Assembly: GCF_000504205.1 (NCBI RefSeq)
Contig: NZ_AZAJ01000001.1
Location: 1,772,879-1,836,878 of the forward strand
Length of the DNA stretch: 64,000 nucleotides
Reading direction: 5' to 3'
Origin: Methanolobus tindarius DSM 2278
GTDB lineage: Archaea; Halobacteriota; Methanosarcinia; Methanosarcinales; Methanosarcinaceae
Shown: piece after piece, positions 26,503-35,328 of the stretch
Position numbering within the stretch: position 1 is the first letter of the stretch
How the letters are laid out: each line of letters starts with the position of its first letter
Translations under genes and position numbers: made by a program
Notes under the pieces: generated by a model
What the model was told of the DNA's origin: nothing
The model's database searches: none
Seen by the model: the letters and a program-made list of their open reading frames with translations, nothing else

Positions 26503-27144
26503 TTATACCACCTTCACTGACTTACCCATAGTGGTTGTAACATAAATTGATCTTATGTTGTGCTTGCCCTTTTCAAGGGAGCCTTCCACTCTATTAAGGA
26601 CTGTTTCTACGTTCTCTGCAAGTTTCCGGACTTCCATGTCTCTGCGGCCAACGGATACGTGGAATGTAAGCTTGTCTTTTGATCTTATTCTGATTGAGCT
26701 TCTTGCGCTGTTGATAAGATCAGCCACGTTCTTTCCTGGCGGCAATGGAGTTGGCATTTTACCTCTTGGTCCCAATATGGCACCAAGTGCCTTACCGATC
26801 TGTGCCATATATTGAACTTCTGCAATGAAGAAGTCAAACTCATTGGCAACTGATCTTGCACGTGACTTGTCATCTGCCATATCTGCAAGATCTTCCTCTG
26901 AGAATACGGTTTCTGCGCCAGCATCTTTTGCCTGAAGGCCAACCTCACCTTTCGCAAATACTGCGATCTTGAGGTCTTTACCCAGACCGTGTGGGAGTAA
27001 AATCTCTTCATCAACACGGTTTTTAGGCTGACTCATGTCCAGATTCTTTAAGTTAATAGCGAGCTCAATACCTTCTGAGAATTTTCTCTCAGGTGATTCT
27101 GCTAATAACTTCTCAATAGTTTCTACTATATTTTCGTCTGCCAT
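26503..27144 (-). CDS. rpl1: Ribosomal protein L1
   Basis: L1-stalk protein, 213 aa. Seen are RKFSEGIELAINLKNLD, the phosphate-binding stretch DMSQPKNRVDEEILLPHGLG, and the loop GPRGKMPTPLPPG, which is the most conserved part of the family. In other archaea L1 represses its own operon by binding its mRNA. A folded three-way junction directly upstream of the ribosome site (27151-27204) is a good candidate for such a site. rplP0 and rpl12 follow on the same transcript. Confidence 0.97.
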   Translation of the reverse strand: MADENIVETIEKLLAESPERKFSEGIELAINLKNLDMSQPKNRVDEEILLPHGLGKDLKIAVFAKGEVGLQAKDAGAETVFSEEDLADMADDKSRARSVANEFDFFIAEVQYMAQIGKALGAILGPRGKMPTPLPPGKNVADLINSARSSIRIRSKDKLTFHVSVGRRDMEVRKLAENVETVLNRVEGSLEKGKHNIRSIYVTTTMGKSVKVV

Positions 27145-27150
27145 TCTTTA

Positions 27151-27204
27151 CCTCCCGTAGTGTGAACTCATGGTTCAGGCAGGACCTTAACGGTCTACTA
27201 CGGC
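27151..27204 (-). promoter_or_regulatory. Three-way-junction leader RNA before rpl1
   Basis: In the transcript, CCGTAGT (27204-27198) pairs with ACTACGG (27162-27156). Between them lie two hairpins: GACC-GTTAA-GGTC, then TGAAC-CATGA-GTTCA. The ribosome site GGGAGGT starts at the last G pair of the closing stem, so folding would hide it. This resembles a mimic of the L1 site of 23S rRNA, but the contact bases of L1 have not been matched. Confidence 0.6.
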
Positions 27205-27302
27205 TTTGTCTAGAGTTTCAGGTGTTCAAACCTTATCTCTGTCTATAAGTGGGCACACCAATTAACAGTATTTATATTAAAGTTATTGGTCAAAGCATGG
27301 AA

Positions 27303-27788
27303 TTACCATGCTTCCTGTGCCAGTACATCGTCAAACTGTCCCTCGTCGATAGCTTTCTGGCATTCCTGTGGGGACATACCTTCTGCTGTAACGCCCATTG
27401 GGACACAGGATCCAAGAACCTCTTTTACAGCAGCTTTCAGCTCGTATGAAAGGATATCATCCTTCTTCATGCGTGCAATCTTTGCTGCCTGTGGGATCGT
27501 AAGGTTACCTACGATTGTTGTGTTTGGTTCGCCAGATCCCTTCTGGATTCCGATTTCCTGCATTATAAGTGCAGATGTAGGTGGAGTTCCGACTTCTATC
27601 TCAAAACTCTTGTCGTCTGCAACTATAACTTTTACCGGGACTTGCATCCCATTGAAATCTTTAGTCTTCTCGTTGATCTTGTCGATCACGTCTTTTATGT
27701 TAATTCCAAGAGGACCAAGTGCAGGACCAAGTGGTGGACCTGGATTTGCTTTTCCTCCTGGGACCAATGCTTCTACAACATTTGCCAT
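27303..27788 (-). CDS. rpl11: Ribosomal protein L11
   Basis: Protein of the GTPase-associated centre, 161 aa. The N-terminal domain has the conserved [19 protein letters not shown] with its proline cluster, and the C-terminal domain has the rRNA-binding helices ([30 protein letters not shown]). It is separated from rpl1 by 158 bases that hold the leader structure, and follows spt5 by 52 bases. Confidence 0.97.
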   Translation of the reverse strand: MANVVEALVPGGKANPGPPLGPALGPLGINIKDVIDKINEKTKDFNGMQVPVKVIVADDKSFEIEVGTPPTSALIMQEIGIQKGSGEPNTTIVGNLTIPQAAKIARMKKDDILSYELKAAVKEVLGSCVPMGVTAEGMSPQECQKAIDEGQFDDVLAQEAW

Positions 27789-27840
27789 TTGAATATCACC
27801 GTTGGATTAAATAATAAATATAAATTCAATTTTCATGCTT

Positions 27841-28308
27841 TCAGGAATTATTCTCTTCATCTTTCCTGAGGACTCTTACAGTATCTCCGCGAATAGTTAT
27901 AGGTATCGGTACAACCGCATCGAACAGTTCTACTGTTATTTCCTCATGTCCTTCATCGACTCTCTTCACACGTGCCTTTTCACCTTTGAAAGGACCGGAT
28001 GTTATTTCGATGATTGCGCCTTCGGAGATACCTGTAACAGTTGGTTTTGGTGTGAGGAAGTGTGATATCTCCTCTATGGAAGATTGCCCTTTTACCAATG
28101 CTCTGGCGTGTGGCACGGTCTGTATTGCCTGTTCCACATCTCCGGGAGACGAAGCTTCTATTAGCACATATCCTTTCAACTCATCCGGTGCAAGTATTGC
28201 CCTGATGTCCAGATGCTCTTTCCTTGCAGATTGAGTTATCATATTTGCTACTGATCTTTCCTGATTCGCAGTTGTTTTAACTACGAATATTGCTGACTCT
28301 GCGGTCAT
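27841..28308 (-). CDS. spt5: Transcription elongation factor Spt5 (NusG)
   Basis: Processivity factor that clamps RNA polymerase together with Spt4. An N-terminal NGN domain (FVVKTTANQERSVANMI, GYVLIEASSPGDVEQAI) is followed by a KOW domain with ISEGAIIEITSGPFKGEKARVKRV in outline. About 155 aa. The frame also opens at an ATG at 28320 inside secE; I prefer ATG 28308, which follows GGGTG and lies 3 bases after the secE stop. Part of the secE-spt5-rpl11-rpl1-rplP0-rpl12 run conserved in Euryarchaeota. Confidence 0.96.
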   Translation of the reverse strand: MTAESAIFVVKTTANQERSVANMITQSARKEHLDIRAILAPDELKGYVLIEASSPGDVEQAIQTVPHARALVKGQSSIEEISHFLTPKPTVTGISEGAIIEITSGPFKGEKARVKRVDEGHEEITVELFDAVVPIPITIRGDTVRVLRKDEENNS

Positions 28309-28310
28309 GA

Positions 28311-28523
28311 CTACACCCATTTAGGCATTTCCACCAGAAGTACATATATAAGGAAACCTACGAATCCGATAGCAAGGATTCCCAGACCCGCAACCTTGGC
28401 TATGGTCAAGAATTCCTCTCTGGATGGTTTCTTTGTTAGTTTGAGTACCCTCAAATATGTCTTCAGGGTTTGGTTTATGTTTGCGCTATTGATGTTGCTT
28501 AAATCAAATGAATTTTCTGCCAA
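28311..28523 (-). CDS. secE: Preprotein translocase subunit SecE
   Basis: SecE/Sec61-gamma, 70 aa. An amphipathic N-terminal helix (INQTLKTYLRVLKLTKKPSREEF) is followed by one membrane helix near residues 48-66. The start is TTG, and the sequence before it (GTTGTGAAG) is only a weak ribosome site. A TATA-like stretch, GATATTATACGG on the minus strand, lies about 65 bases upstream and probably starts the operon. It stabilises SecY in the protein-conducting channel. Confidence 0.9.
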   Translation of the reverse strand: MAENSFDLSNINSANINQTLKTYLRVLKLTKKPSREEFLTIAKVAGLGILAIGFVGFLIYVLLVEMPKWV

Positions 28524-28710
28524 AGTACTTCACAACCGGTTATGATCATTTAATAATGCATGCGTTTATTTTGAAGCCGTATAATATCAGAACTTTGTGT
28601 CTGCTGTATATAGCGCCATCAAAACTACGTCTTTAATAAAATACCTTTCGATTGGATCGCGTATATGTGCAACCCCCTCGAAAGATTCTATGTTAAAAAA
28701 GGGAGAGATT

Positions 28711-29823
28711 CTATTTAACAAAATCGATTCCGTATTTTCGGGTTACGTTCTTTGCGCCACCGTGGCCATATATCTGTGGTGATTTCACACCAGTGACCAC
28801 TATCATTGTGCGCACAGTCTGCTCAAGTTCATCGTTGACCTGAGCTCCCCATATAAGTCTTGCCTCTGGGTCGATTCTGCTGTATACCTCCTGCACAACG
28901 CTTTCTGCTTCTGCAATTGTCATGTCCGGTCCACCGATTACATTGACAAGAGCTGAAGTTGCGCCTGATATATCAACATCCAGAAGAGGACTGCGCAGTG
29001 CTTTCTGTACGGATTCAACTGCTTTTACTTCCCCATCTGCTTCGCCAAGTCCTATCATTGCCACGCCACCATTCTGCATGACTGTCCTGACATCAGCGAA
29101 GTCAAGGTTAACAAGACCTGGTTTTGTGATAAGCTCTGTGATGCCTTTTACAGCTCTCATGAGAACTTCGTCGGATACTTTGAATGCTGCTTGGAGTGGT
29201 AATCTTGGAACAACTTCAAGGAGCTTGTCATTTGGGACTACAATTACCGTGTCTGCAACTTCCCTGAGTCTCTCAAGACCTGCTTCTGCATTTGTTCTTC
29301 TTACCTGGCCCTCTACACTGAAAGGCAGTGTGACAACGGCAATGGTGAGAGCTCCGGCATCTCTTGCAGCTTCTGCAACAATCGGTGCTGAACCTGTTCC
29401 GGTTCCTCCCCCAAGTCCGCATGTAATGAACACCATGTCACTGCCGTTCACCACGGCTGCGATTTCATCAACGCTTTCAAGAGCTGCATCCTCTCCTATC
29501 TGTGGGAGACTTCCTGCACCAAGGCCTCTGGTCTTCTTCTTACCAATGAGTATCTTCTGATCTGCTCTTATATTCAGAAGGTGCTGAGCATCTGTGTTTA
29601 CTGCAATGAACTCTGCGCCTTTTATTCCCTCTTCGACCATTCTCTGAGTACTGTTGGAGCCTCCTCCACCACAACCTATCACCTTGATATTGGTGTGTAG
29701 CTGACGTAGCATCTCCTCTAATTCTGCATTTATGTCTTTATGCTCGGGGCTTGCTGCAGGTGAACTGCGGATGTTTGCCTCCTGTTCAGACCTTGCAAGT
29801 GCCTCTTCTACTATGGATCTCAT
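28711..29823 (-). CDS. ftsZ: Cell division protein FtsZ
   Basis: Tubulin-like GTPase that forms the division ring. The GTP-binding signature [13 protein letters not shown] lies near residue 140, preceded by [15 protein letters not shown] and followed by the T7 loop region [15 protein letters not shown]. The 370 aa include an N-terminal extension of about 45 residues common in Euryarchaeota and a short C-terminal tail. All GTPase residues are present. It lies on the minus strand, 187 bases before secE, in the order known from many methanogens. Confidence 0.97.
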   Translation of the reverse strand: MRSIVEEALARSEQEANIRSSPAASPEHKDINAELEEMLRQLHTNIKVIGCGGGGSNSTQRMVEEGIKGAEFIAVNTDAQHLLNIRADQKILIGKKKTRGLGAGSLPQIGEDAALESVDEIAAVVNGSDMVFITCGLGGGTGTGSAPIVAEAARDAGALTIAVVTLPFSVEGQVRRTNAEAGLERLREVADTVIVVPNDKLLEVVPRLPLQAAFKVSDEVLMRAVKGITELITKPGLVNLDFADVRTVMQNGGVAMIGLGEADGEVKAVESVQKALRSPLLDVDISGATSALVNVIGGPDMTIAEAESVVQEVYSRIDPEARLIWGAQVNDELEQTVRTMIVVTGVKSPQIYGHGGAKNVTRKYGIDFVK

Positions 29824-29880
29824 TCTTTTTCTCCCTCAAATGAAAATCGTATATTGGATTACAGGTATGATTATATATAT

Positions 29881-31302
29881 TTAATCGGACAACCGGATAC
29901 GCTTTATTTTTCTTTTGTGTACCATCTCGGGCGTGATGGTCTTGCCCTCTAATACTACCGGGTTACCTTTTGCAAGTTCCCCAAGCATTGGCCCGGGAGG
30001 GATATCCAGTTCATTTGCTGCTTTCGGATCAAATTTTTCACTGATGATACAAAGTATATTATCATCAGGAATATATTTAATTTCATAATGCTCTTTTAGT
30101 ATTTTAATGCATTCATTTGTAACGTTCTGCATAGCACTTTTAGTATCTTCGCCTATTCCCAGGATGGTATTTGAAAGAGTTCCGTTATTTCTTTTCATGT
30201 AGATTGGTGCACAGCATGCAAGTATTTCTTCAGTACGCTTCCTGCTAGCTTTTACTGATTCCTGGAATAATTCTTCATTAATGCTGCACAGGACAATTTC
30301 ACCGTCTGGTTTTTCAGTCTCCTGTCGAGATTTTTCAATTTGAGATATAAACATCTCAGTGGCTCTGAACTTTCCATCGGGGCAGAGTTCATTGCACTTA
30401 TTCTTAATGTTCATAAATATGTTCCAGGGTATTTTTCCAATCTCTCTGATGTCACTTTCTCTTAGTATTATATAGTGCAGTTCATTCATGAGTGCGGAAA
30501 GTCTTTCCCTTTCTTTTGCACTCATAGATTTTTTGTCAAAATATGCAAAATCAGCACATGACTTCTCAAAAGCCTGAATTATCATCTTTTTGTCTACAAA
30601 GGCTAGTTGATAGTCCGGGAAATTATGCCCGAATGTAACTTCTGAATCAAGTATCAGTTCTGTTTGCCTGGATGCATAATGCCCTCCTCCAAAACCAACT
30701 GCTACCGGGATATATTCTCCACATTCTTCCCGGGATGTGAACTCTTTAACGGCGTTTATTATAACTTTTGATGCAATATTTCCTGCTTCTGAATCATTCC
30801 ACTGTTTTTCAGAACTTCCTATCTCTGCATAGATCATTGGTGTTTTTAAGTCCGTGGGTCCGTGATGAGTAGACTCCATATTCACCTCATAATCTACTTT
30901 ATCAGAGAATGTTTTCATATTTCTCAGAATAAGGCGCAACATATGTGGTGCAGCCACCGATAACTCCTTGGGTCTTCCTCCGAAATCTGCTTTATCCGGG
31001 TTTCCTGTGAAATGGGCAGTAAGTACAGATCTTCCATCTCCACTTTTGTGTTTTGAGGCGACAACTATCAGATCAGTATCATATCCTGATGACTTCATCT
31101 TCTCATCAATTCTGTCTTCGTAAATATGATGTCCTTCAATTTCCAGTATTCTCATTTCCTGATTTTCATAAACTGAAATGAGTTCTTTCCAGTTATCCGG
31201 AACCTGCTCAATTTTTTTCCAATATTCATTTTGAAGCAGGTGGTATTTTATGTTCTGGCTTGCTGCATCGGCAGCAGAACATAATATGTTGATCTTTTTC
31301 AT
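29881..31302 (-). CDS. dtdA: D-aminoacyl-tRNA deacylase DtdA with C-terminal extension
   Basis: Archaeal and plant-type (GEK1) enzyme that removes D-amino acids from mischarged tRNA. The first 270 residues show the family stretches ASKHKSGDGRSVLTAHFTGN, STHHGPTDLKTPMIYAEIGS and VAVGFGGGHYASRQTE, with His residues that bind zinc. The rest, to 473 aa, is additional; its C-terminus (PPGPMLGELAKGNPVVLEGK, then TITPEMV) looks like the tail found in several archaeal RNA-processing hydrolases. It lies 57 bases before ftsZ on the same strand. Confidence 0.88.
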   Translation of the reverse strand: MKKINILCSAADAASQNIKYHLLQNEYWKKIEQVPDNWKELISVYENQEMRILEIEGHHIYEDRIDEKMKSSGYDTDLIVVASKHKSGDGRSVLTAHFTGNPDKADFGGRPKELSVAAPHMLRLILRNMKTFSDKVDYEVNMESTHHGPTDLKTPMIYAEIGSSEKQWNDSEAGNIASKVIINAVKEFTSREECGEYIPVAVGFGGGHYASRQTELILDSEVTFGHNFPDYQLAFVDKKMIIQAFEKSCADFAYFDKKSMSAKERERLSALMNELHYIILRESDIREIGKIPWNIFMNIKNKCNELCPDGKFRATEMFISQIEKSRQETEKPDGEIVLCSINEELFQESVKASRKRTEEILACCAPIYMKRNNGTLSNTILGIGEDTKSAMQNVTNECIKILKEHYEIKYIPDDNILCIISEKFDPKAANELDIPPGPMLGELAKGNPVVLEGKTITPEMVHKRKIKRIRLSD

Positions 31303-31512
31303 GTTCAGTATCCCTGTCTCTCCGGTCAGTATCAGTGACTTTGATAATTAATTATCTCTCAGTAGCTTTAATGCTTATGATGTATTCATTTGGAATGAAG
31401 TTTTATCATTGTATTGGTCTTTTTGCGCAACTGTATTTGTGCATTGAGGCAGATACTGGCTGGAATCTAACTATTATCTCAAATTATTGTAGTAACATAA
31501 AGATGTGATACT

Positions 31513-32172
31513 TTGGCTGAAATAACAATTAAAGGTGTATTGATAAGAAAACTGGAATATGCAGGTTTCATGGTAAAGTCCGATGAAATGGTCCTTTATA
31601 TTGATCCAAATGGCCTTGGAGATGAACAAATTCCAGAAGAGAATATGGCAGACCTAATTGTTATCACGCACGAACAATATGGTCACTGTGATCCAGATTC
31701 TATCAGGAAGGTTCGCAAATCCGATTGTACTACTCTTATACCTGAAAAAATGAGCTTGCAGTTCAGGGGTGATGCCAGAAGAGTTATGGAAGGCGATTCA
31801 TTAACAGGTGAGTTAAGCATCAAAGGTGTGGATATTGAAGTTCTCCCTGCTTACGCCTCATGTGAGTCAGGTCGAACTCTGGGTGAAGGTGTGGGTTATT
31901 TCTTCACATTTGGGGATCTTAGTATTTATCACGCCGGGCATTCATGTGATATTGCAGATCTGGAATCTCTCTCTCCCGATATTGTAATGTTGCCGCTTGG
32001 TGATGAACAGCTAATTAGCATACAAAAAGCAGAAGAAGCAATAACTAAACTTTCACCAGATTATGTTATTCCTATGTGTTACGACGATGCAACTAATATT
32101 AATATCTCTGGATTTGTGGATCGAATAAAGTCAGAGTGTCCATCCACAGAGGTCTTATTTTTTAAGTCATAG
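31513..32172 (+). CDS. Metallo-beta-lactamase-fold protein with altered metal site
   Basis: A 219-aa protein of the UPF0173/UlaG-like metallo-beta-lactamase superfamily. The fold is recognisable (YAGFMVKSDEMVLYIDPNG, ADLIVITHEQYGHCDP, YHAGHSCD, SPDIVMLPLG). The HxHxDH motif is HEQYGH: the second His is Gln and the Asp is Gly. The GD of the usual AGD is AGH, and the last ligand position in VIPMCYDD is Cys. Zinc hydrolase chemistry is therefore doubtful, unless a different metal geometry is used. The start is TTG. rnp4 follows after 10 bases, so the two may be co-transcribed. Confidence 0.8.
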   Translation: MAEITIKGVLIRKLEYAGFMVKSDEMVLYIDPNGLGDEQIPEENMADLIVITHEQYGHCDPDSIRKVRKSDCTTLIPEKMSLQFRGDARRVMEGDSLTGELSIKGVDIEVLPAYASCESGRTLGEGVGYFFTFGDLSIYHAGHSCDIADLESLSPDIVMLPLGDEQLISIQKAEEAITKLSPDYVIPMCYDDATNINISGFVDRIKSECPSTEVLFFKS

Positions 32173-32182
32173 GTGCTTATTC

Positions 32183-32509
32183 ATGGCAAGATCTCGAAAA
32201 AAAAACAAGGCAGTAGCTCGCAGCATTGCACAGGAGAGAATCGAGTATCTATTCTCCCTTGCAAAAACAGAATTTCCAACGAATCCTGAAATGAGTAAAA
32301 GATATGTCTCTCTTGCACGTAAAATTGGGATGAGGCACAGGGTTAGTATTCCTTCAGAACTTAAAAGAACTTTTTGTAAAAGCTGTGGTTCACTATTAGT
32401 GCCTGGAAATAATTCAAGGGTGCGTCTGAAGGGTAACTCTATAATTATATCGTGTTTGGATTGTGGTAATATCAAAAGATATCCTTATGGTAAAGAAAAA
32501 AGTGAATGA
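32183..32509 (+). CDS. rnp4: RNase P protein component 4
   Basis: Rpr2/Rpp21 homologue, a zinc-binding subunit of archaeal RNase P, which trims tRNA 5' ends. The 108 aa have the helical N-terminus (AQERIEYLFSLAKTEF, SKRYVSLARKIGMRHRV) and a zinc ribbon with CKSC and CLDC. It ends directly against the stop of a convergent small gene and lies near tRNA-Ser and SRP RNA genes. Confidence 0.93.
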   Translation: MARSRKKNKAVARSIAQERIEYLFSLAKTEFPTNPEMSKRYVSLARKIGMRHRVSIPSELKRTFCKSCGSLLVPGNNSRVRLKGNSIIISCLDCGNIKRYPYGKEKSE

Positions 32510-32743
32510 TTATGGATTTATCCATGCAAGCAATTTTGTTGCCAGAAAAGCCACAGCAAATATTATTGCTCCCATGGCTAAATAGAGAAATATATTCCTG
32601 AATACTACTTCTTTTTCGGAACCGGCTTTTATTCCAAGCCCGCCGCAGCACCCTCCTCCGCATGATGTGCAGGAAACATTGCTACTGGATTCAGATTCAT
32701 TATCTGCTTTGTTCAATAAAGGAATTACTGTTTTTTCAGACAT
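32510..32743 (-). CDS. Cys-rich single-pass membrane microprotein
   Basis: No family recognised. The 77 aa have a polar N-terminus, a cluster CTSCGGGCCGG (about residues 24-34) and one membrane helix (about 48-72). The four Cys (two CxxC-like pairs) could bind a metal or form disulfides. The gene abuts the rnp4 stop on the opposite strand. Codon use and the clean start support a real gene, but there is no functional evidence. Confidence 0.65.
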   Translation of the reverse strand: MSEKTVIPLLNKADNESESSSNVSCTSCGGGCCGGLGIKAGSEKEVVFRNIFLYLAMGAIIFAVAFLATKLLAWINP

Positions 32744-32834
32744 TGTATCATATTCTCTCCTTTATTCTATTAGCTCTTTTGCTACTATGGGATGATTACA
32801 TCTGCTCTATGGTTTTGATATTTAAAAAATCAGA

Positions 32835-32919
32835 CGACGAGAGGGGGATTCGAACCCCCGAGGCGCAAAGCACCACAGGATTAGCAATCCTGCGCCATAC
32901 CGGGCTTGGCTATCTCGTC
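32835..32919 (-). tRNA. tRNA-Ser (GCT)
   Basis: Cloverleaf on the minus strand: acceptor GACGAGA with TCTCGTC, a long variable arm as in class II tRNAs, T arm with GGTTCGAATCC, and anticodon GCT in the loop of GGATT-GCTAATCC. The 3' CCA is not encoded. Confidence 0.95.
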
Positions 32920-32976
32920 ACATTTGTAGTGTTCGTTCCTAAATGCAATTCAGGTATTTAACGTTTTCCGGGTTTA

Positions 32977-33298
32977 AGTGACAGGCACGCCCGAAGTCGC
33001 TGCTTTTTCCATTATCAGGTGGTCTGAAATTTCTTCTCCACCCCGCAGCCCTCCAAGCGACGATTGTCTATGGTAGGCCTGCTCCCTTCCGGGCCTGGGC
33101 TGGTTCCCACAGTTAAGATATGAGTACATTCTCTCCAGAAAGCACCTATATCAACGTCATCCAAGCAGGACGGGGTTTCTCAGTTGAAATTACAGGTTTG
33201 AAAATGGTCCAAACATCTTCTTCAGGCTTCGTCCCCCGCGTATCGGCGATTTCGGGTTACAGGTAACGCCGGGCTACCCAGACTAGCCTGCCACCCTT
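32977..33298 (-). ncRNA. ffs: Signal recognition particle 7S RNA
   Basis: About 320 bases on the minus strand. The SRP54-binding helix 8 is recognised by GGCCCGGAAGGGAGCAGGCC around the GGAA tetraloop side of the plus-strand sequence at about 33075-33105. The two ends pair: GTGGCAGGC (33294-33286) with GCCTGTCAC (32987-32979), the archaeal helix 1. It lies directly upstream of tRNA-Ser on the same strand. The ends are accurate to within several bases. Confidence 0.9.
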
Positions 33299-33435
33299 AG
33301 ATATGCATTACAGGTTATAAAAGTATCCATTAGTGGAATTTGTATCGGTGTCTTTGATAATGTTTTATTTATCCCGCGATTGACATGTAAAAGTAATATA
33401 TAGAATGCTGGACAATATTAGATAGGAGGCCTAAA

Positions 33436-33675
33436 ATGGAAGAATTGATTGGATTTGTAACTGGTAACAAAAATCGCCAGAAATTACTTGCTCTCTTAGG
33501 TTCTAAACATCAGCTTGATGCAGGAAAACTTGCCAAGAATATGCACATTGCACGTCCATCAGTGGAAAAAATTGTGGGTGAGTTACTCGAAAAAGAGTTG
33601 ATAGTTCAGGAATCTGATATGTATATGCTTACAGAATTGGGAGAGTCTCTGGAACGCAAGGTTCAGAGCATTTAA
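33436..33675 (+). CDS. Small winged-helix DNA-binding protein
   Basis: A 79-aa protein that is essentially one winged helix-turn-helix domain: NRQKLLALLGSKHQLDAGKL, the recognition helix region ARPSVEKIVGELLEKEL, and a wing YMLTELGESL. It begins with ATG after a GGAGG ribosome site and a TATATAG box near 33400. A small ArsR- or MarR-like regulator is likely. It is convergent with the KaiC-like gene at 33717-35093, 41 bases away. Confidence 0.8.
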   Translation: MEELIGFVTGNKNRQKLLALLGSKHQLDAGKLAKNMHIARPSVEKIVGELLEKELIVQESDMYMLTELGESLERKVQSI

Positions 33676-33716
33676 CTATATTCAACTCTCTTATTTTTTA
33701 GTATCAATCCTCAGAT

Positions 33717-35093
33717 TCATATCAAGGTATCTGTTCTGAGTTTGATTCCACTCTCTGTTATTGCATATTCTTTTATGGAGCGCTTATGCTTTGCACCTCT
33801 GGATTTAGTAACACACATGTATCTGCGGTCTCTTGCTTTGGAATTATGTAATATTAGTACGGAATCCATGATAGATGAAATGTCTATTTTTTCATTTCCC
33901 GGACATTCAGAAGGGGCTATGTCTGTAGTGAACAAAGAAGTGATATTCTTACTTTTGAGGTAACTTGTAATTGAATATATGTATCCTCTAAGTTCAAGGA
34001 TGTCAGGGATAGATATCTCCATGTGGTTAGTACCATCGAAAAAGACTCTTTTAATATCATTTAATTCTGTAATTTCCTTAATCCTGTCCGCATGCTCTGC
34101 AGGATACAATTGGTTTGGGTTTGTGCAGATAAAATGCAAAAGTCCATTGTCTATGTACTTTTCTAAGTTCCATCCTATCCTTCTGGAATCCAGTATCATT
34201 TGATGGGGTGTATCTTCAAAAGTTATGATCATTGCAGCTTCATTATTGTCTAACCCTTGCAATATGAATTGCAATCCGAACAGTTTCTTACCAGTGCCGG
34301 GAACACCTGCCACCAGCAAGCTGTTGTATCGGTATAAGCCACCTTCAAACATACTATCAAGACCAGGGACTCCAATTTCGACCCTGGTGTCATCAAGATT
34401 AATTTCCTTTACTGGTCTTAAGTGTGGATATACCGTAAAACCGGATGAGTTGATGTTGTAAAGATATTTATGTGAGGTAATCTCAGAACGTTTCCCAGGA
34501 TCAATTCCTCTCATTTTTATGAATTCTAGACGATGATCTGCTCTTGTGTTCCTGTCTTCTCTGGTCAGATATACTATTCCGTCAGAGAGGTGACTGACAA
34601 CAGAATTATGGATCTCTGATTTTTGCAATTCCCCAACAAGGAATGTAATCATATTCCTCTCTTGCAACATGGAATCAAGTGTATAAAAAAATCTTCTTTT
34701 TTCCTGTTCAATAAAACCATATCCAAGTGGAGTAATGGGATCAATTACAAGTCTATCTGGTTTTGTCGACTCAATGATGTTTCCAATTTCTATTAATGTA
34801 GTCAATGGATCTTTTTCAGCCAATTGTCTGTTAATAGGGTGGACTTCAAAAGAGTCTTCATAAAAATCGAGTGTTGAGTTGTAAAGTTTCAGTTTTTCAG
34901 GATTTTCGGTTGTAATTGGAATGTAAAGTGCTTTCTCTCCATTTTTGGAAGCGTTTGATAACATCTGGAGTGACATTATGGTTTTTCCCACTCCTGCAGA
35001 TCCTGCTATGAGTATTGTTGAGGGCGACATGATTCCCCCAAGGATTGTGTCAAGTCCTTTGATTCCACACGAAATATGTTTCAATTGGTCCAT
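33717..35093 (-). CDS. Two-domain KaiC-like RecA-superfamily ATPase
   Basis: A 458-aa protein with two KaiC-type domains. The first has Walker A GSAGVGKT (about residue 32-39) and Walker B RLVIDP. The second (from about residue 235, GVPGLDSMFEGGLYRY) has Walker A GVPGTGKK, where the usual Thr or Ser after GK is Lys, and Walker B VFFDG. It resembles the many archaeal KaiC paralogues thought to act in signalling rather than a clock; no kaiA or kaiB is present. A small zinc-ribbon gene and a second KaiC gene lie upstream. Confidence 0.85.
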   Translation of the reverse strand: MDQLKHISCGIKGLDTILGGIMSPSTILIAGSAGVGKTIMSLQMLSNASKNGEKALYIPITTENPEKLKLYNSTLDFYEDSFEVHPINRQLAEKDPLTTLIEIGNIIESTKPDRLVIDPITPLGYGFIEQEKRRFFYTLDSMLQERNMITFLVGELQKSEIHNSVVSHLSDGIVYLTREDRNTRADHRLEFIKMRGIDPGKRSEITSHKYLYNINSSGFTVYPHLRPVKEINLDDTRVEIGVPGLDSMFEGGLYRYNSLLVAGVPGTGKKLFGLQFILQGLDNNEAAMIITFEDTPHQMILDSRRIGWNLEKYIDNGLLHFICTNPNQLYPAEHADRIKEITELNDIKRVFFDGTNHMEISIPDILELRGYIYSITSYLKSKNITSLFTTDIAPSECPGNEKIDISSIMDSVLILHNSKARDRRYMCVTKSRGAKHKRSIKEYAITESGIKLRTDTLI

Positions 35094-35177
35094 GTTATCT
35101 CTGGTTTTTCTGTCGTCTGAATAAATGTTTATTCGTTAATTTAATATATACTTTTATATAATTACTTGTTGGTGAAA

Positions 35178-35324
35178 ATGGTGAATTACAGATGCCCTGT
35201 TTGTGAAGGTAAAATGAATCGTTGGAGATACCCTGTATTAAAAAGGTATGATCACTTTGGCCGCTCACTTGCAATTTACAAATGTGTAGAATGCGGCCAT
35301 GAGGAAATGTTCCCTGATTTATGA
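35178..35324 (+). CDS. Zinc-ribbon microprotein
   Basis: A 48-aa ORF with ribosome site GGTG just upstream and a TATA-like box ATATATACTTTTATAT near 35144-35159. Two CxxC pairs, CPVC (residues 6-9) and CVEC (36-39), form a predicted zinc ribbon. The central part is basic and aromatic (RWRYPVLKRYDHFG). It sits between two KaiC-like genes on the opposite strand and ends 5 bases from the second. Function unknown; a nucleic acid-binding or adaptor role is possible. Confidence 0.65.
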   Translation: MVNYRCPVCEGKMNRWRYPVLKRYDHFGRSLAIYKCVECGHEEMFPDL

Positions 35325-35328
35325 TCAC

